Positions 5,949 to 6,525 of a stretch of DNA of 6,525 nt are shown piece by piece. The stretch comes from Methylomarinum sp. GTDB lineage: Bacteria > Pseudomonadota > Gammaproteobacteria > Methylococcales > Methylomonadaceae. A program made the translations under genes and the position numbers. The stretch's first letter is position 1; every line of letters begins with the position of its first letter. The stretch covers positions 1-6,525 of the forward strand of contig WTAG01000698.1 in assembly GCA_013139755.1 (NCBI GenBank), given 5' to 3'. Under the pieces are notes generated by a model that saw only the letters and a list, made by a program, of their open reading frames with translations, made no database searches and had not been told where the DNA came from.

Positions 5949-6525
5949 CGTGCTTGTACATCCATCCATATCTTTCGACCATTAGTCACCATGGCCTTAA
6001 TTGTTGATTTAGGGTCAGGGATTGTTAAATCTGGAAACCGAAAATGTCGATAGATATATTCCCCCGTGGTCAATAGACCTATCATCAGGTAAATAAACAC
6101 ACCGTTATACAATGCCCACCAGGCATCATTCCCTAAAATAGCCAAGCCCACACACATGATTGCATTAAAGGCAAAGAACCCCGTCCACATATATGTTAAT
6201 TGGCGACAATAACGGACAATTTCTGGAGGTATTTCGGGGAACTCTAATCTTACAAAACTTTCGATAAAAGCCGGACCTTTACCTTTAAGCAAAGTACGAC
6301 CAAAAAAGTACATCAACATTAACTGAATTAATACTGGCAAAACCTTAGCGGTAACTGTTTGTAAATAATAAGCGCCCAGTAATAAGCCAATCGCAACCAA
6401 CGCCTTAATAATTTTGATTTTTACATTAACCGTTGCAAAAGATTGCATCAGAAATATGCCTGAAAAAATAGCAGGGGCCACCCATACCATGCCACTTTCT
6501 ACGCCTCTATAAATCAAATACGAAT
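5945..6525 (-). CDS. COG4648-type membrane protein, 5' end outside the window
   Basis: The frame is open to the window edge, with only a TTG (6517-6515) as an internal candidate start. The visible sequence there (SYLIYRGVES) resembles the interior of the first membrane segment in this family, so the gene most likely begins beyond 6525. About 193 residues are visible. There are hydrophobic segments in the first 70 residues, then a conserved cytoplasmic-looking stretch FIESFVRLEFPEIPPEIVRY followed by CRQLTYMWTGFFAFN, two more membrane segments, and the C-terminal GEYIYRHFRFPD. Members are found almost only in aryl-polyene-like pigment clusters and are sometimes mislabelled as DNA gyrase subunit B. 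Their biochemical role is unknown. The TGA stop overlaps the ATG of the LolA-like gene by 4 bases, so the two are in one operon. Confidence 0.82.
   Translation of the reverse strand, partial: SYLIYRGVESGMVWVAPAIFSGIFLMQSFATVNVKIKIIKALVAIGLLLGAYYLQTVTAKVLPVLIQLMLMYFFGRTLLKGKGPAFIESFVRLEFPEIPPEIVRYCRQLTYMWTGFFAFNAIMCVGLAILGNDAWWALYNGVFIYLMIGLLTTGEYIYRHFRFPDLTIPDPKSTIKAMVTNGRKIWMDVQAR

Overview
The window looks like part of a moderately AT-rich gammaproteobacterial chromosome. The evidence is the protein types, a COG4648/LolA/MMPL gene set typical of aryl-polyene-like pigment clusters, an archease with the proteobacterial WEHFEHEADIG start, and a CCCTCACCC-type extragenic repeat common in Gammaproteobacteria. 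The species cannot be named from the sequence.

Positions 6525 to 974 hold five genes, all on the minus strand and read from high to low coordinates. They are a COG4648-type membrane protein whose 5' end is cut off by the window edge, a LolA-like periplasmic lipoprotein carrier, a 12-TM MMPL/RND-type exporter, a small integral-membrane ICMT/PEMT-like methyltransferase, and a flavin-dependent halogenase-like oxidoreductase. The first three are packed with 4- and 8-base overlaps. The last two are separated by 11 bases. Between the two blocks lies a gap of about 247 bases (190 if the longer methyltransferase start is used), containing an extragenic GC-rich hairpin. The set matches the export and tailoring part of an aryl-polyene, xanthomonadin or flexirubin-like pathway. 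By inference, the LolA-like protein and the exporter move a lipid-anchored polyene toward the outer membrane, while the flavoprotein and methyltransferase modify it. The polyketide synthase core (ketosynthases, ACPs, dehydratase) would lie beyond position 6525 and is not visible.

Positions 973 to 403 are an intergenic region without a convincing gene. It holds a few inverted repeats, the best being a perfect 14-base palindrome just downstream of the flavoprotein gene.

Positions 402 to 1 hold an archease gene (RNA ligase RtcB partner) cut off after about 70 codons by a 165-base element. The element has imperfect terminal inverted repeats of about 38 bases and a possible 6-base target duplication, ATTATT. 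It looks like a non-autonomous MITE and carries no gene of its own.
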